Positions 17,749 to 27,703 of a stretch of 64,000 nt of DNA are shown piece by piece (positions within the stretch are counted from its first letter, which is position 1; each line of letters begins with the position of its first letter). The notes under the pieces were generated by a model. It saw only the letters and a list, made by a program, of their open reading frames with translations, made no database searches and had not been told where the DNA came from. A program made the position numbers and the translations under genes. Source of the DNA: Nocardiopsis quinghaiensis (GTDB lineage: Bacteria; Actinomycetota; Actinomycetes; Streptosporangiales; Streptosporangiaceae); NCBI RefSeq assembly GCF_008638365.1, contig NZ_VWVU01000029.1, positions 27,360-91,359 of the forward strand. Direction: 5' to 3'.

Positions 17749-17851
17749 GACATCGGTCGGCGGACACGGGAGACGGGACTCCCCCGCGGCGCGGGCGGTC
17801 CGGTCCCGGGAGGCAGCGCGGCGCGCCTTCGGGGACCGGACCACCCACCGC

Positions 17852-18808
17852 CTACCGCGCGAAGCGGTCGGTCGCCTCGATCAGGTGGTGCAGGATGCCG
17901 GGCTCGCTGAACGCGTGCCCCGCGTCGTCCACGAGGTGGAACTCCGCTTCCGGCCACGCCTTGTGCAGCTGGTAGGCGGTGTGGGCCGGGGTGCACACGT
18001 CGTAGCGGCCCTGCACGATCACGCCGGGGATGTGCCGGATCCTCTCCGCCCCGTCGATGAGCTGGTCCGGGGTGAGGAAACCGCGGTGGTGGAAGTAGTG
18101 GTTCTCGATGCGCGCGAAGGCCAGCGCGTAGTCCTCGCCCGCGTGGTGCTCGCGCAGCGCCAGATCGGGCAGCAGGGTGACCGTGGACCCCTCCCACACG
18201 CTCCACGCGCGGGCCGCCTCCAGGCGCACGTCGCGGTCGGGCGAGGCGAGGCGGCGGGCGTAGGCGTCGACCAGATCGCCGCGCTCCTCCTCCGGGATCG
18301 GCGCCAGGTACTCCTCCCACAGGTCCGGGAAGAGCATGGAGGCGCCGTGCTGGTAGAACCAGGCGATCTCCTCGTCGCGCAGGGTGAAGATACCGCGCAG
18401 GACGAGTTCGCTGACCCGGTCGGGGTGGAGCTGGGCGTAGGCCAGCGCCAGGCAGCTGCCCCAGGAGCCGCCGAAGACCTGCCAGGTCTCGGCACCGACC
18501 ATCTCGCGCAGCCGCTCCATGTCCTCCACCAGTGTCCACGTGGTGTTGGTGGACAGGTCGGTGTCCATCCGGCTGGCGTGCGGGGTGGACCGGCCGCAGT
18601 TGCGCTGGTCGAACAGCAGGATCCGGTACCGCTCGGGGTCGAAGAGCCTGCGCTGGTCGGGGTTGCAGCCGCCGCCGGGTCCGCCGTGCAGGAACACCAC
18701 CGGCTTGCCCGCGGGGTTGCCGCACAGCTCCCAGTAGACGCGGTGTCCTTCGCCGACGTCGAGCATCCCCGAGTCGTACGGCTCGATGGGCGGGTACAGG
18801 GTGCGCAA
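17852..18808 (-). CDS. pip: Prolyl aminopeptidase (proline iminopeptidase)
   Basis: Cytoplasmic alpha/beta-hydrolase of peptidase family S33 that removes N-terminal proline. 318 residues, the standard length. The oxyanion-loop HGGPGGGCNPDQRRLFDP, the nucleophile elbow GGSWGS, the acid Asp in VQGRYDVCTP and the catalytic His in DDAGHAFSEPG are all present, as is the FDQRNCGRSTPHA signature. The start is TTG 18808 (MRTLYPPIEPYDSG), with AAAGG nine bases upstream and no better ATG or GTG. It appears monocistronic. Confidence 0.94.
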   Translation of the reverse strand: MRTLYPPIEPYDSGMLDVGEGHRVYWELCGNPAGKPVVFLHGGPGGGCNPDQRRLFDPERYRILLFDQRNCGRSTPHASRMDTDLSTNTTWTLVEDMERLREMVGAETWQVFGGSWGSCLALAYAQLHPDRVSELVLRGIFTLRDEEIAWFYQHGASMLFPDLWEEYLAPIPEEERGDLVDAYARRLASPDRDVRLEAARAWSVWEGSTVTLLPDLALREHHAGEDYALAFARIENHYFHHRGFLTPDQLIDGAERIRHIPGVIVQGRYDVCTPAHTAYQLHKAWPEAEFHLVDDAGHAFSEPGILHHLIEATDRFAR

Positions 18809-19062
18809 AACGTGGGCCTTTCGTGAACGTGTGCTCCCCGGGCGGTCCCCGGTGGAGGCGAAGGAAGCAGGTGCGGGGGGCGTACCGGGTTCCGCGTGAG
18901 GAGCCGAGCCGCGGGTGAGGAACGAACGACGGGCGAAGGCGACGAGACGGGGGATCCCGGTTCTCCGCGCCCTGGGCCCTTCGCGGGGGACCACGGCCGA
19001 AGGCCGGCCGGTGAGGGTGGTGGAGGGCGACGGGCGGGATCGCGAGCACGCGGAGAACACCG

Positions 19063-19950
19063 TCAGAGCCGGTCGAGGAGCTGCGCCTTCTTGGCGCCGA
19101 ACTCCTCGTCGGTGAGCAGTCCCTCGGCGTGCAGGCGCCCCAGCTCGCGGATCTTGGAGAAGATCGCCTCGCCGCCGTCGTCTGTCACCGCTCCCGTTCC
19201 GAGCGCGGCGGTGCCCGCCCCCGTCTCCTCCGCCGGAGCGACGTGGGTGTTGACGGTGGCCGCCATCAGCAGGGTCTCCTCGCTGCCCTTGGAGCCGTGC
19301 GAGGCCAGGGTGAAGAGGTCGTTGTCCAGCGCGGTGGCCTCGGGGATGGTCACGCCGCGCAGCACGATCCGCAGGTACCCCTCGGTGATGTCGACCGGCG
19401 GGTACCACTGGACGGACTCGATCTCGGACAACTGGTAGTCGCGGGACTTCTCCTTCTCCTTGACCGTGCTGGCGAGCCAGCCGTCCCACTGCAGGCGTAC
19501 CCGGGTCCCGTCGAAGGACGCCGACCCCTCGGCGGTGCGCACCTGGAGCGGAGGACGGGCCACCAGCCCTCTGGCCACCTCGCGCGGGTCGAGCTCCTCG
19601 GTGAGGGTCTCCCGGGTGAGGCGGGCCGAGGCGGCGATCTGGTCGGAGAAGTACTCGGCGAGGAGCTCGCCCTCGTGCGGCCCGGTGATCAGCAGCGGGG
19701 TGAGCCCGTCATGACCGGGGACGCCCAGGGCCGCGTAGGGGTCTGTGCCCTCCGCCAGCCGCAGCCGCAGCCGCCACCCGTGCTTACGGCCGCCGCGGTC
19801 GAAGACGACCTCGCGGACGGCGGCCATCGGAACCGAGCAGCTGCCCAGGGACTTGAGCAGGGTGGGCACCTTGCGGCCGGAGTCGAAACGGATACGCACC
19901 GTCTCGCCGTCGATCCGCCAGGTTCCGTGGTGCCCGCGTAGTTCCTCCAT
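19063..19950 (-). CDS. DUF4429 protein with C-terminal SHOCT domain
   Basis: 295 residues. Two DUF4429-like (bacterial PH-like) repeats cover about residues 1-115 and 135-225; the first begins MEELRGHHGTWRIDGETVRIRF. The C-terminal 35 residues (FSKIRELGRLHAEGLLTDEEFGAKKAQLL) are a short SHOCT helix-turn-helix, usually an oligomerisation module. No enzymatic motif, signal peptide or membrane helix is seen. ATG 19950 follows CTAGGA. It is a common actinomycete protein of unknown role, perhaps membrane- or lipid-associated through the PH-like fold. Confidence 0.87.
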   Translation of the reverse strand: MEELRGHHGTWRIDGETVRIRFDSGRKVPTLLKSLGSCSVPMAAVREVVFDRGGRKHGWRLRLRLAEGTDPYAALGVPGHDGLTPLLITGPHEGELLAEYFSDQIAASARLTRETLTEELDPREVARGLVARPPLQVRTAEGSASFDGTRVRLQWDGWLASTVKEKEKSRDYQLSEIESVQWYPPVDITEGYLRIVLRGVTIPEATALDNDLFTLASHGSKGSEETLLMAATVNTHVAPAEETGAGTAALGTGAVTDDGGEAIFSKIRELGRLHAEGLLTDEEFGAKKAQLLDRL

Positions 19951-20167
19951 GTGCACCAATCCTAGGGCGATGCGGGCCGGTGCGGGAGACCCGTCGAACG
20001 GCGCTCCGGGGACCGCCGGCCGCGAGGCCGGAGGCCGTCCCGTGAGGCGTCACGTCCACGCATCCCGGGTAGGACCAGCGGGGCACGCCCGTCCCGCCGC
20101 CCCTTCCCGGGCGGAGCCGACGGGCAGTGCGGTCGGCACCCTGTCCCTGAACCGGAGGTCGCCAGAG

Positions 20168-21886
20168 ATGTCGAGAGAGAAGGCCGCCGCGGGTGCGGCG
20201 GAGTTCCGTGCCGCACGGGACCTGCTCCTGACGCACCGCGAGGACCAGGAGAGGGCGCACCGGGAGTTCACCTGGCCCCGACCGGCCCAGTTCAACTGGG
20301 CGCTGGACTACTTCGACGAGGTGGCCGAGCGGCGCCCGGACCGGACCGCGCTGTGGATCGTGGAGGACGACGGCAGCCAGGCCAGGTACACCTACCAGCA
20401 GATGTCGGAGCGCTCCAGCCAGGTGGCGAACTGGCTGAGCAACCAGGGTGTGCGCGCGGGCGACCGGATCATGCTGATGCTCGGCAACCAGGTGGAGCTG
20501 TGGGAGACCCTGCTCGCCGCGATCAAGCTCGGCGCCGTGGTCGCCCCGACCGCCACCGCCCTGTCCGAGAACGACCTGCTGGACCGGCTGGAGCGCGGCT
20601 ACATCGCGCACGTGGTCTGCGCGGCGACGGAGACGGAGAAGTTCGCGTCGCTGCGGGGGCACTGGACGCGGATCTGCGTGGGCTACGTGGAGGGGTGGCT
20701 GAGCTACGCCGACTCCGAGCACGCCGGCCTGGACTTCCGCCCGCCGCACCCCACCCACCCCGACGACTCCCTGCTGCAGTACTTCACCTCCGGGACCGCC
20801 TCCTGGCCGAAACTGGTCACCCACACCCAGTGCTCGTACCCGGTGGGGCACCTGTCGACCATGTACTGGCTGGGAGTGCAGCCGGGCGACGTCCACCTGA
20901 ACGTGTCCGCGCCCGGCTGGGCCAAGCACGCCTACAGCAGCGTGTTCGCGCCGTGGAACGCCGAGGCGACGGTACTGGTGGTCAACCAGGAGCGGTTCGA
21001 CGCCGGACGGCTGCTGGACGAGGTGGTGCGCTGCGGAGTGGACGTCCTGTGCGCGCCGCCCACGGTGTGGCGGATGCTCCTCCGGACCGACACGGCCTCG
21101 TGGGACGTGGGACTGCGTGAGGCGGTCGCCAGCGGCGAGCCGCTCAACGCCGAGGTGGTGGCGCGGGCACGCGATGCGTGGGGTCTGACCGTACGCGACG
21201 GATTCGGGCAGACCGAGACGACCATGCTGCTCGGCAACGGCCCCGGCCAGGAGGTGGTGCCCGGATCGATGGGGAGGGAACTGCCCGGGTACGACGTGCT
21301 CCTGACGGACCAGGCCACCGACGAGCCGTCCGACACCGGACAGATCTGCGTGAATCTGACCGAGGTGCCCGTGGGCCTGATGAAGGGCTACGTCGACGAC
21401 TCCGACCTCACCCGGTCGGTAACCCGCGGCGACCTCTACCGCACCGGTGACATCGCCAGTCGGGATTCGAACGGCTACATTACCTATATCGGCCGGTCCG
21501 ACGATGTGTTCAAGGCCTCAGATTACCGAATCTCACCATTTGAACTCGAAAGCGTTCTGGTCGAGCACGAATACGTGGCGGAGGCCGCCGTCGTCCCCTC
21601 GCCCGACCCGCTGCGGCTCGCGGTGGCCAAGGCGTACGTGGCCCCGGCCCAGGGGGTGGCGCCCGACGCCGAGACCGCGCGGGCGGTCCTCGCGCATGCG
21701 CGCGAGCGCCTGTCGCCGTACAAGAGGGTGCGCCGTCTGGAGTTCGCCGAGCTGCCCAAGACCGTCTCCGGTAAGATTCGTCGGGTACAGCTGCGCCGGG
21801 CCGAGGCCGAGCGCGGCGCGGTCACCGACGGCACGCGCAACCCGCACGAGTACTGGGAGGAGGACCTCCCGGGACTGAAGGACTGA
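20168..21886 (+). CDS. Acyl-CoA synthetase (medium-chain/benzoate type AMP-forming ligase)
   Basis: ANL-superfamily adenylating enzyme, 572 residues, giving acyl-AMP and then acyl-CoA. P-loop YFTSGTASWPKLVTHT is near residue 205, core motifs are DGFGQTETTM and YRTGD, and the catalytic Lys is in KTVSGKIRR near the C-terminus. Sequence style matches medium-chain fatty acid or aromatic acid CoA ligases. ATG 20168 is chosen by alignment to the usual N-terminus; the preceding bases (CGGAGGTCGCCAG) give a ribosome site. The stretch 21460-21575, around the A8 hinge, has unusually many A/T third positions compared with the rest. A tandem terminator follows. Confidence 0.92.
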   Translation: MSREKAAAGAAEFRAARDLLLTHREDQERAHREFTWPRPAQFNWALDYFDEVAERRPDRTALWIVEDDGSQARYTYQQMSERSSQVANWLSNQGVRAGDRIMLMLGNQVELWETLLAAIKLGAVVAPTATALSENDLLDRLERGYIAHVVCAATETEKFASLRGHWTRICVGYVEGWLSYADSEHAGLDFRPPHPTHPDDSLLQYFTSGTASWPKLVTHTQCSYPVGHLSTMYWLGVQPGDVHLNVSAPGWAKHAYSSVFAPWNAEATVLVVNQERFDAGRLLDEVVRCGVDVLCAPPTVWRMLLRTDTASWDVGLREAVASGEPLNAEVVARARDAWGLTVRDGFGQTETTMLLGNGPGQEVVPGSMGRELPGYDVLLTDQATDEPSDTGQICVNLTEVPVGLMKGYVDDSDLTRSVTRGDLYRTGDIASRDSNGYITYIGRSDDVFKASDYRISPFELESVLVEHEYVAEAAVVPSPDPLRLAVAKAYVAPAQGVAPDAETARAVLAHARERLSPYKRVRRLEFAELPKTVSGKIRRVQLRRAEAERGAVTDGTRNPHEYWEEDLPGLKD

Positions 21887-21924
21887 CCGGGTCGGAGACG
21901 CACCCCTCTCCACCGCGGCGACCG

Positions 21925-21985
21925 CCCCGGACGGAAATTGTCCGGGGTTCACAGAAATGACGTCTCACGAAATGAGACGCTTTTT
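21925..21985 (+). terminator. Tandem hairpins with T-tract after the acyl-CoA synthetase
   Basis: First hairpin: CCCCGGAC (21925-21932) pairs perfectly with GTCCGGGG (21940-21947). Second: CGTCTCA (21961-21967) pairs with TGAGACG (21973-21979) and is followed by CTTTTT (21980-21985), a classical intrinsic terminator. It separates the ligase from the DAHP synthase gene. Confidence 0.75.
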
Positions 21986-22141
21986 CGCTCGCCGAACCAG
22001 TGTGGTCCTTCCCATCACGCGGTCCGTGCCGAAATACCCGGTGCGGCCGCGCCGCCCGTGTCCGGCCGCGCTACTGTTTTCACGGCGACAGCTTTAGTGA
22101 CGACAGCGAAATAAGGACAGACGGGACCCGAGGGGAACACC

Positions 22142-23203
22142 ATGCCGAGCACGAACGACACGCGGGTGGCCAGTTACAAGCCGCTCATCGCCCCCCGGGA
22201 CCTGCTGGCCGAGCTTCCGCTGGGGCCCGAGCGCAGCTCCCTCGTGGAGGACTCGCGCGCCGAGGTCAAGCGGGTACTGGACGGCGACGACGACCGGCTC
22301 CTGGTCGTCGTGGGCCCCTGCTCGGTGCACGACCCCGAGTCCGCCATGGACTACGCCCGTCGCCTGGCCGAGCTGGTGCCCTCCCTGCGCGACGAGCTGT
22401 GCGTCGTGATGCGCGTGTACTTCGAGAAGCCGCGCACCACCGTGGGGTGGAAGGGCCTGATCAACGATCCCGGCCTGGACGACACCTACGACGTGCACCG
22501 CGGCCTGCGCACCGCGCGCAAGCTCCTGCTGGACATCAACTCGCTGGGGCTGCCCGCCGGGACCGAGTTCCTCGACCCCATCACCCCCCAGTACATCGCC
22601 GACGTCGTCTCCTGGGGCGCCATCGGGGCGCGCACCACGGAGAGCCAGGTGCACCGCCAGCTGAGCAGCGGCCTGAGCACGCCCGTGGGCTTCAAGAACG
22701 GTACGGACGGCGACGTGCAGGTGGCCGTGGACGCCGTCGGCGCCGCCGCCGCATCACACACCTTCTTCGGAATCGACCCCGCCGGGGCCGGTTCCGTGGT
22801 CGAGACCGAGGGCAACCCCGACTGCCACGTCATCCTGCGCGGCGGACGCAGCGGCCCCAACTTCGGCGCCGAGCCGGTCAACGCGGCCCTGGACGTCATC
22901 GAGGGCTCCGGGCTGCCCCGCCGCCTGATGATCGACGCCAGCCACGCCAACAGCGGCAAGGACCACACCCGTCAGCCGGGTGTGGCGGCGTCGGTCGCCG
23001 CCCAGGTCGCCGAGGGCCAGAAGGGCGTCGTCGGCGTCATGCTGGAGAGCTTCATCGTCGAGGGCGCCCAGAAGCTGGGCAACCCGGCCGACCTGACCTA
23101 CGGCCAGTCGATCACCGACAAGTGCATGGGGTGGGAGACCACCGGCGAGGTGCTCTCCCAGCTGGCCGAGGCCGTGCGCCAGCGCCGCAAGAACGCGGGC
23201 TGA
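22142..23203 (+). CDS. aroF: 3-deoxy-7-phosphoheptulonate (DAHP) synthase, class I
   Basis: First enzyme of the shikimate pathway: phosphoenolpyruvate plus erythrose 4-phosphate to DAHP. 353 residues, typical of the type I-alpha AroF/AroG/AroH group. Landmarks are VVGPCSVHDPESAMDYA, MRVYFEKPRTTVGWKGLINDP, the Lys/Arg phosphate-binding GARTTESQVHRQ, and GFKNGTDG, with metal ligands expected at Cys (GPCS), His (DASHANS), Glu and Asp. ATG 22142 follows GAGGGGAACACC. It stands alone behind a terminator, so it has its own promoter. Which aromatic acid inhibits it cannot be told by eye; the aroF symbol is nominal within the aroF/G/H set. Confidence 0.94.
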   Translation: MPSTNDTRVASYKPLIAPRDLLAELPLGPERSSLVEDSRAEVKRVLDGDDDRLLVVVGPCSVHDPESAMDYARRLAELVPSLRDELCVVMRVYFEKPRTTVGWKGLINDPGLDDTYDVHRGLRTARKLLLDINSLGLPAGTEFLDPITPQYIADVVSWGAIGARTTESQVHRQLSSGLSTPVGFKNGTDGDVQVAVDAVGAAAASHTFFGIDPAGAGSVVETEGNPDCHVILRGGRSGPNFGAEPVNAALDVIEGSGLPRRLMIDASHANSGKDHTRQPGVAASVAAQVAEGQKGVVGVMLESFIVEGAQKLGNPADLTYGQSITDKCMGWETTGEVLSQLAEAVRQRRKNAG

Positions 23204-23266
23204 CACGGGTCGGGACCGTCCGCGGCGGAGCCCCGCCCGTCCGGACGGCCCCGTACTCCCGCGGGC

Positions 23267-24232
23267 TCACTCCCCGGCGGCCTCCGGGGGCAGGGCCTCC
23301 AGCTCCACGAGCATCTCCCGGGCCAGCGGCTCCCGCAGTCCGGCGTCCCCGTCCTCCTCCACCTCGACGCGCAGCGCGAACGTGTACACGTCCTCGCCGC
23401 GCTCCACCCAGCCCACCCACCAGCCGGGAGCGGGGTCGACGTCCCGGGCCCAGCCGCTCTTGGCGTACAGGGTGTAGCCGTCGCCCTCCTCCACGGTGGC
23501 GATCTCGTGGAGCGCGTGCTGGTGCCCGGAGTCCACGGGCAGGTCGGCGAGGGCCAGGCCGGCCAGGAAGGAGGTCTGCTCCATGGCGGAGATCTCCAGC
23601 GGACCCTCCAGCCAGAACCGGTCCACCGCGTCCGCGCCGCCCACCGACCGGTTGCCGTAGTCGAGCCGGTCCACCCACGTCGCCATCCGCTCGTGCCCCA
23701 CCCTGCGGGCCAGCTCCTGGTAGACGGGCACGTTCGAGGCGGGGAGGGCCTCGCGCAGGGACACGTCCTGCTCCCAGGCGGGAACCGGCTGCGACCCGCC
23801 GCCGTAGGGCAGCACCTCGTCCACGTCCCCGACCGCACCCGTCTGGAGTCCGATCAGGGTGTTGGCGAGCTTGAAGGTGGACGCGGGCACCGCGCGTTCG
23901 CGGGCCTCCTCCGGCCTGACCACGGCCGCCGTCCGCTCCCGCACGTCGTAGAGCACGAAGGTGCCCTCGACCCCCTCCTCGGAGAACACCGCCTCCAGGT
24001 CCTCGCGCTCCTCGGTGGCCACGTCACCCCGGATCCGGGGCCGGTCCCCGTTCCCCGCCCCGTCCGCGGCGGTCCCGGCGGCCTCCCCCGGGTCCCGGGG
24101 CCCGCCGCCCCGTCCGTCCCCGGCGCACCCGGTCCCCACGGCCAGGATGAGGACGCATCCGGCAGCCAGCGCGGGCACCCCGAACGCCGCCGCGCGCCTC
24201 TTCCCGGCCCTGTGCTCGATGTCGGTCCGCAC
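23267..24232 (-). CDS. Class D (OXA-type) beta-lactamase-like lipoprotein
   Basis: Penicillin-binding/beta-lactamase class D family, 321 residues from GTG 24232 (GGAGGG upstream). All class D motifs are visible: serine motif PASTFKLANTLIGLQTG, S-x-V in SNVPVYQ, YGN in LDYGNRSVGG, the FWLEGPLEISAMEQ omega/Trp region and KSG in YAKSGWARD. Ser, Lys, Tyr and Trp positions are kept, so hydrolysis of beta-lactams is plausible. A hydrophobic segment ends in GTGC, a weak lipobox, followed by a Gly/Pro linker, suggesting export and anchoring. Class D enzymes are less usual in actinomycetes than class A. No BlaI/BlaR-type regulator is adjacent, so expression may be constitutive. Confidence 0.88.
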   Translation of the reverse strand: MRTDIEHRAGKRRAAAFGVPALAAGCVLILAVGTGCAGDGRGGGPRDPGEAAGTAADGAGNGDRPRIRGDVATEEREDLEAVFSEEGVEGTFVLYDVRERTAAVVRPEEARERAVPASTFKLANTLIGLQTGAVGDVDEVLPYGGGSQPVPAWEQDVSLREALPASNVPVYQELARRVGHERMATWVDRLDYGNRSVGGADAVDRFWLEGPLEISAMEQTSFLAGLALADLPVDSGHQHALHEIATVEEGDGYTLYAKSGWARDVDPAPGWWVGWVERGEDVYTFALRVEVEEDGDAGLREPLAREMLVELEALPPEAAGE

Positions 24233-24465
24233 TCGCCATCCCTCCACGCGCCGAAAGCCCGTCCTCGGCACACGCTAACCTCCCGCTCCTCTCCGAGGAA
24301 CGGGTTGGGCGAGTGTCGCACGGACTTCCGCGGAGCGCCGGACACGGCCTACGGGTGCGAGGCACGGCCCACCGCGGACCCGCCGCGGCGCGCCTCCGGG
24401 CCTCCGGGCTCCCCGGGCGCTCTTGGGGCCGTGTGCGGCCGCTGCTAGGCTGAACGTGTTGCTGA

Positions 24466-24656
24466 CCCCGTACGGGAGAGTGCCCGCGTATCCAGCGCGC
24501 GGCCGCCGAAGGAGCAATTCCTCCCCGAAGACAACCTCTCAGGCACAGTGGACCGTACGGGCGAGACCACTCTGGAAAGCAGGGACGGGCCGTCCCTCGC
24601 CGAAGGTGCAAGCCACGCCGAGCGCATGGCGAAGCTCTCAGGCACCGATGACAGAG
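24466..24656 (+). promoter_or_regulatory. Tandem glycine riboswitch (two aptamers)
   Basis: Two glycine aptamers in series upstream of gcvT. Aptamer I is closed by CCGTACGG-type P1 arms (about 24468-24476 and 24552-24560) and contains GCCGAAGGAGCAA and CTCTCAGGCA. Aptamer II has GCCGAAGGTGCAAGCC and CTCTCAGGCA and closes with CTCTG/CAGAG (24652-24656). These are the invariant core strings of the gcvT RNA motif. High glycine should switch on the glycine cleavage genes. Confidence 0.95.
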
Positions 24657-24659
24657 GGG

Positions 24660-24698
24660 GAGGATGGCAACGCCACTCATGTCACGACGCCCATCCTC
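24660..24698 (+). promoter_or_regulatory. Probable expression-platform hairpin of the glycine riboswitch
   Basis: GAGGATGG (24660-24667) can pair with CCATCCTC (24691-24698), ending just before the GGGAG ribosome site of gcvT (24701-24705). There is no T-tract, so control of translation initiation is more likely than termination. Confidence 0.55.
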
Positions 24699-24710
24699 TC
24701 GGGAGTGCCC

Positions 24711-25823
24711 ATGTCAGAGCCCGCATCCGCGCCGCGCTCCACAACGCTGCGCGAGGTCCACGAGAAGGCCGGCGCCACCCTCGTCGACTTCGCCGGATGG
24801 CTCATGCCGCTGCGCTACGGAAGTGAGACCGCCGAGCACAAGGCGGTACGCGAGGCCGCAGGCCTGTTCGACCTCTCCCACATGGGCGAGATCCGGCTGA
24901 CCGGGCCACAGGCCGCCGACGCCCTGGACCACGCGCTGGTGGGGTACCTGTCCCGGGTCAAGGTCGGCCGGGCCCGGTACACCATGATCACCGACGAGGA
25001 CGGCGGGGTCCTGGACGACCTCATCGTCTACCGGCTGGGCGAGGAGGAGTACCTCGTCGTGGCCAACGCCGCCAACGTGCCGGTCGTGGCCTCCGCCCTG
25101 GCCGAGCGGGCCTCCGGCTTCGACACCGAGGTCGCCGACGAGTCCGCCGACCACGCCCTGATCGCCCTCCAGGGCCCGCGCGCCGTGGACGTCCTGGCGC
25201 CGCTGACCGACGCGAACCTGGACGACATCCGCTACTACGCCGGATACGAGCACACCGTCGCCGGTGAGCCCGTCCTGCTCGCCCGCACCGGCTACACCGG
25301 CGAGGACGGCTTCGAGATCTTCCTCAACCCCGCGACGAAGGCCCCGAAGGTGTGGGAAGCCCTCATGGCCGAGGGGGAGAGGCACGGCCTCGTGCCCGCC
25401 GGGCTCTCGGCCCGCGACACCCTGCGCATGGAGGCCGGGATGCCGCTGTACGGGCAGGAGCTCACCGCCGAACTCACCCCCTTCGACGCCGGCCTGGGCC
25501 GGGTGGTCAAGTTCGACAAGGGTGACTTCGTGGGCCGGGCCGCCCTGGAGGAGGCCTCGCGCACCTCCCGTCCCCGCCGCCTCATCGGCCTCCTCGCGCG
25601 CGGGCGCCGCCCGCTGCGCGGGGGCCAGGACGTGCTGCGCGACGACGCGGTCGTCGGAACCACCACCAGCGGCGCGCCCTCACCCACCCTGGGCCGCCCC
25701 ATCGCCATGGCCTACGTGGACGGCGACCTCGACACCTCGACCGGCACGTTCACCGTGGACGTGCGCGGACGGGCCGAGGACGTCGACGTGGTCGAACTGC
25801 CGTTCTACAAGCGGCAGCCGTAG
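24711..25823 (+). CDS. gcvT: Glycine cleavage system aminomethyltransferase (T-protein)
   Basis: Transfers the methylene group of aminomethyl-lipoyl-H-protein to tetrahydrofolate and releases ammonia. 370 residues, the usual size. Signatures are DFAGWLMPLRYGS, GLFDLSHMGEI, YTMITDEDGGVLDDL (with catalytic Asp), RTGYTGEDGFEIF and the C-terminal barrel ending VELPFYKRQP. ATG 24711 lies six bases after GGGAG at the end of the riboswitch. gcvH, glyA and sdaA follow on the same strand; the P-protein gene gcvP is not in the window. Confidence 0.97.
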   Translation: MSEPASAPRSTTLREVHEKAGATLVDFAGWLMPLRYGSETAEHKAVREAAGLFDLSHMGEIRLTGPQAADALDHALVGYLSRVKVGRARYTMITDEDGGVLDDLIVYRLGEEEYLVVANAANVPVVASALAERASGFDTEVADESADHALIALQGPRAVDVLAPLTDANLDDIRYYAGYEHTVAGEPVLLARTGYTGEDGFEIFLNPATKAPKVWEALMAEGERHGLVPAGLSARDTLRMEAGMPLYGQELTAELTPFDAGLGRVVKFDKGDFVGRAALEEASRTSRPRRLIGLLARGRRPLRGGQDVLRDDAVVGTTTSGAPSPTLGRPIAMAYVDGDLDTSTGTFTVDVRGRAEDVDVVELPFYKRQP

Positions 25824-25828
25824 AGCAG

Positions 25829-25888
25829 GGGCCTTCACACCTCGAAGGCCCGTACGCCCCGCGCGGCGGGATCCCCACAGGGACCCGC
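25829..25888 (+). terminator. Two stable hairpins between gcvT and gcvH
   Basis: GGGCCTTC (25829-25836) pairs with GAAGGCCC (25844-25851). Then GCGGG-A-TCCC (25866-25875) pairs with GGGACCCGC (25880-25888) with one bulged A. Neither has a T-tract. They may be a partial terminator or a processing/stability element that sets gcvT apart from gcvH. Confidence 0.5.
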
Positions 25889-25976
25889 GCACACGGGACG
25901 TGACCGGGCGTAGGCCGGGCCGGGCAGCCCTACGGGCGCGCGGCAGGAAAATGGAACACCTCCAAGGAGAGTTGAA

Positions 25977-26357
25977 GTGAGCGTTCCCACGGAGCTGGGT
26001 TACACCGCCAAACACGAGTGGGTCGTGATCGAGGACGGGATCGCCACCGTCGGGATCACCTCGTTCGCCGCCGAGGCCCTGGGCGACATCGTCTACGTCG
26101 AGACGCCCGAGGCCGGCAGTGAGGTGTCCGCGGGCGAGCCGTGCGGCGAGGTGGAGTCCACCAAGTCCGTCAGCGACATCTACTCACCGGTGAACGGCGA
26201 GGTCGTCGAGGTCAACGAGGCCCTCGAGGACGAGCCCGAGTCGGTCAACTCCGAGCCCTTCGGAGCCGGGTGGCTGTTCAGGGTCCGTGTGTCCGAGGAG
26301 CCCTCCGATCTGCTCTCCGCCGAGGAGTACACCAAGCTGACCGAAGGCGAGGAGTAG
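25977..26357 (+). CDS. gcvH: Glycine cleavage system H-protein
   Basis: Lipoyl carrier of the glycine cleavage complex, 126 residues. The lipoylation site is Lys63 in GEVESTKSVSDIYSPV, and the family N-terminus YTAKHEWV and C-terminal GAGWLFRVRV are intact. GTG 25977 has AAGGAGA seven bases upstream. glyA starts seven bases after its stop, so the two are surely co-transcribed. Confidence 0.97.
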   Translation: MSVPTELGYTAKHEWVVIEDGIATVGITSFAAEALGDIVYVETPEAGSEVSAGEPCGEVESTKSVSDIYSPVNGEVVEVNEALEDEPESVNSEPFGAGWLFRVRVSEEPSDLLSAEEYTKLTEGEE

Positions 26358-26364
26358 GCCCCCG

Positions 26365-27633
<1,269 letters not shown>

Positions 27634-27639
27634 AGCCCC

Positions 27640-27668
27640 GCCGTGCGGGGCCCGGTGCCCCGCACGGC
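27640..27668 (+). terminator. Hairpin between glyA and sdaA
   Basis: GCCGTGCGGGG (27640-27650) pairs exactly with CCCCGCACGGC (27658-27668) around a 7-nt loop. There is no T-tract. Because sdaA begins only 35 bp later, it may attenuate rather than stop transcription. Confidence 0.55.
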
Positions 27669-27703
27669 GTCGCCCGGCCCTGTACTCAACGAGGAGGACA
27701 GCC

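Noticed and set aside
15769..17844. 691-codon open frame antisense to the DUF4173 gene
   Set aside because: Same artefact: composition dominated by Gly, Arg, Gln and Glu with no domain; the plus-strand gene has membrane helices and a family match.
21957..22099. Possible leader peptide MTSHEMRRFFARR before the DAHP synthase gene
   Set aside because: It has two Phe codons, but the only T-tailed hairpin lies inside the frame and no ribosome site precedes the ATG. It is simpler to read this hairpin as the terminator of the acyl-CoA synthetase.
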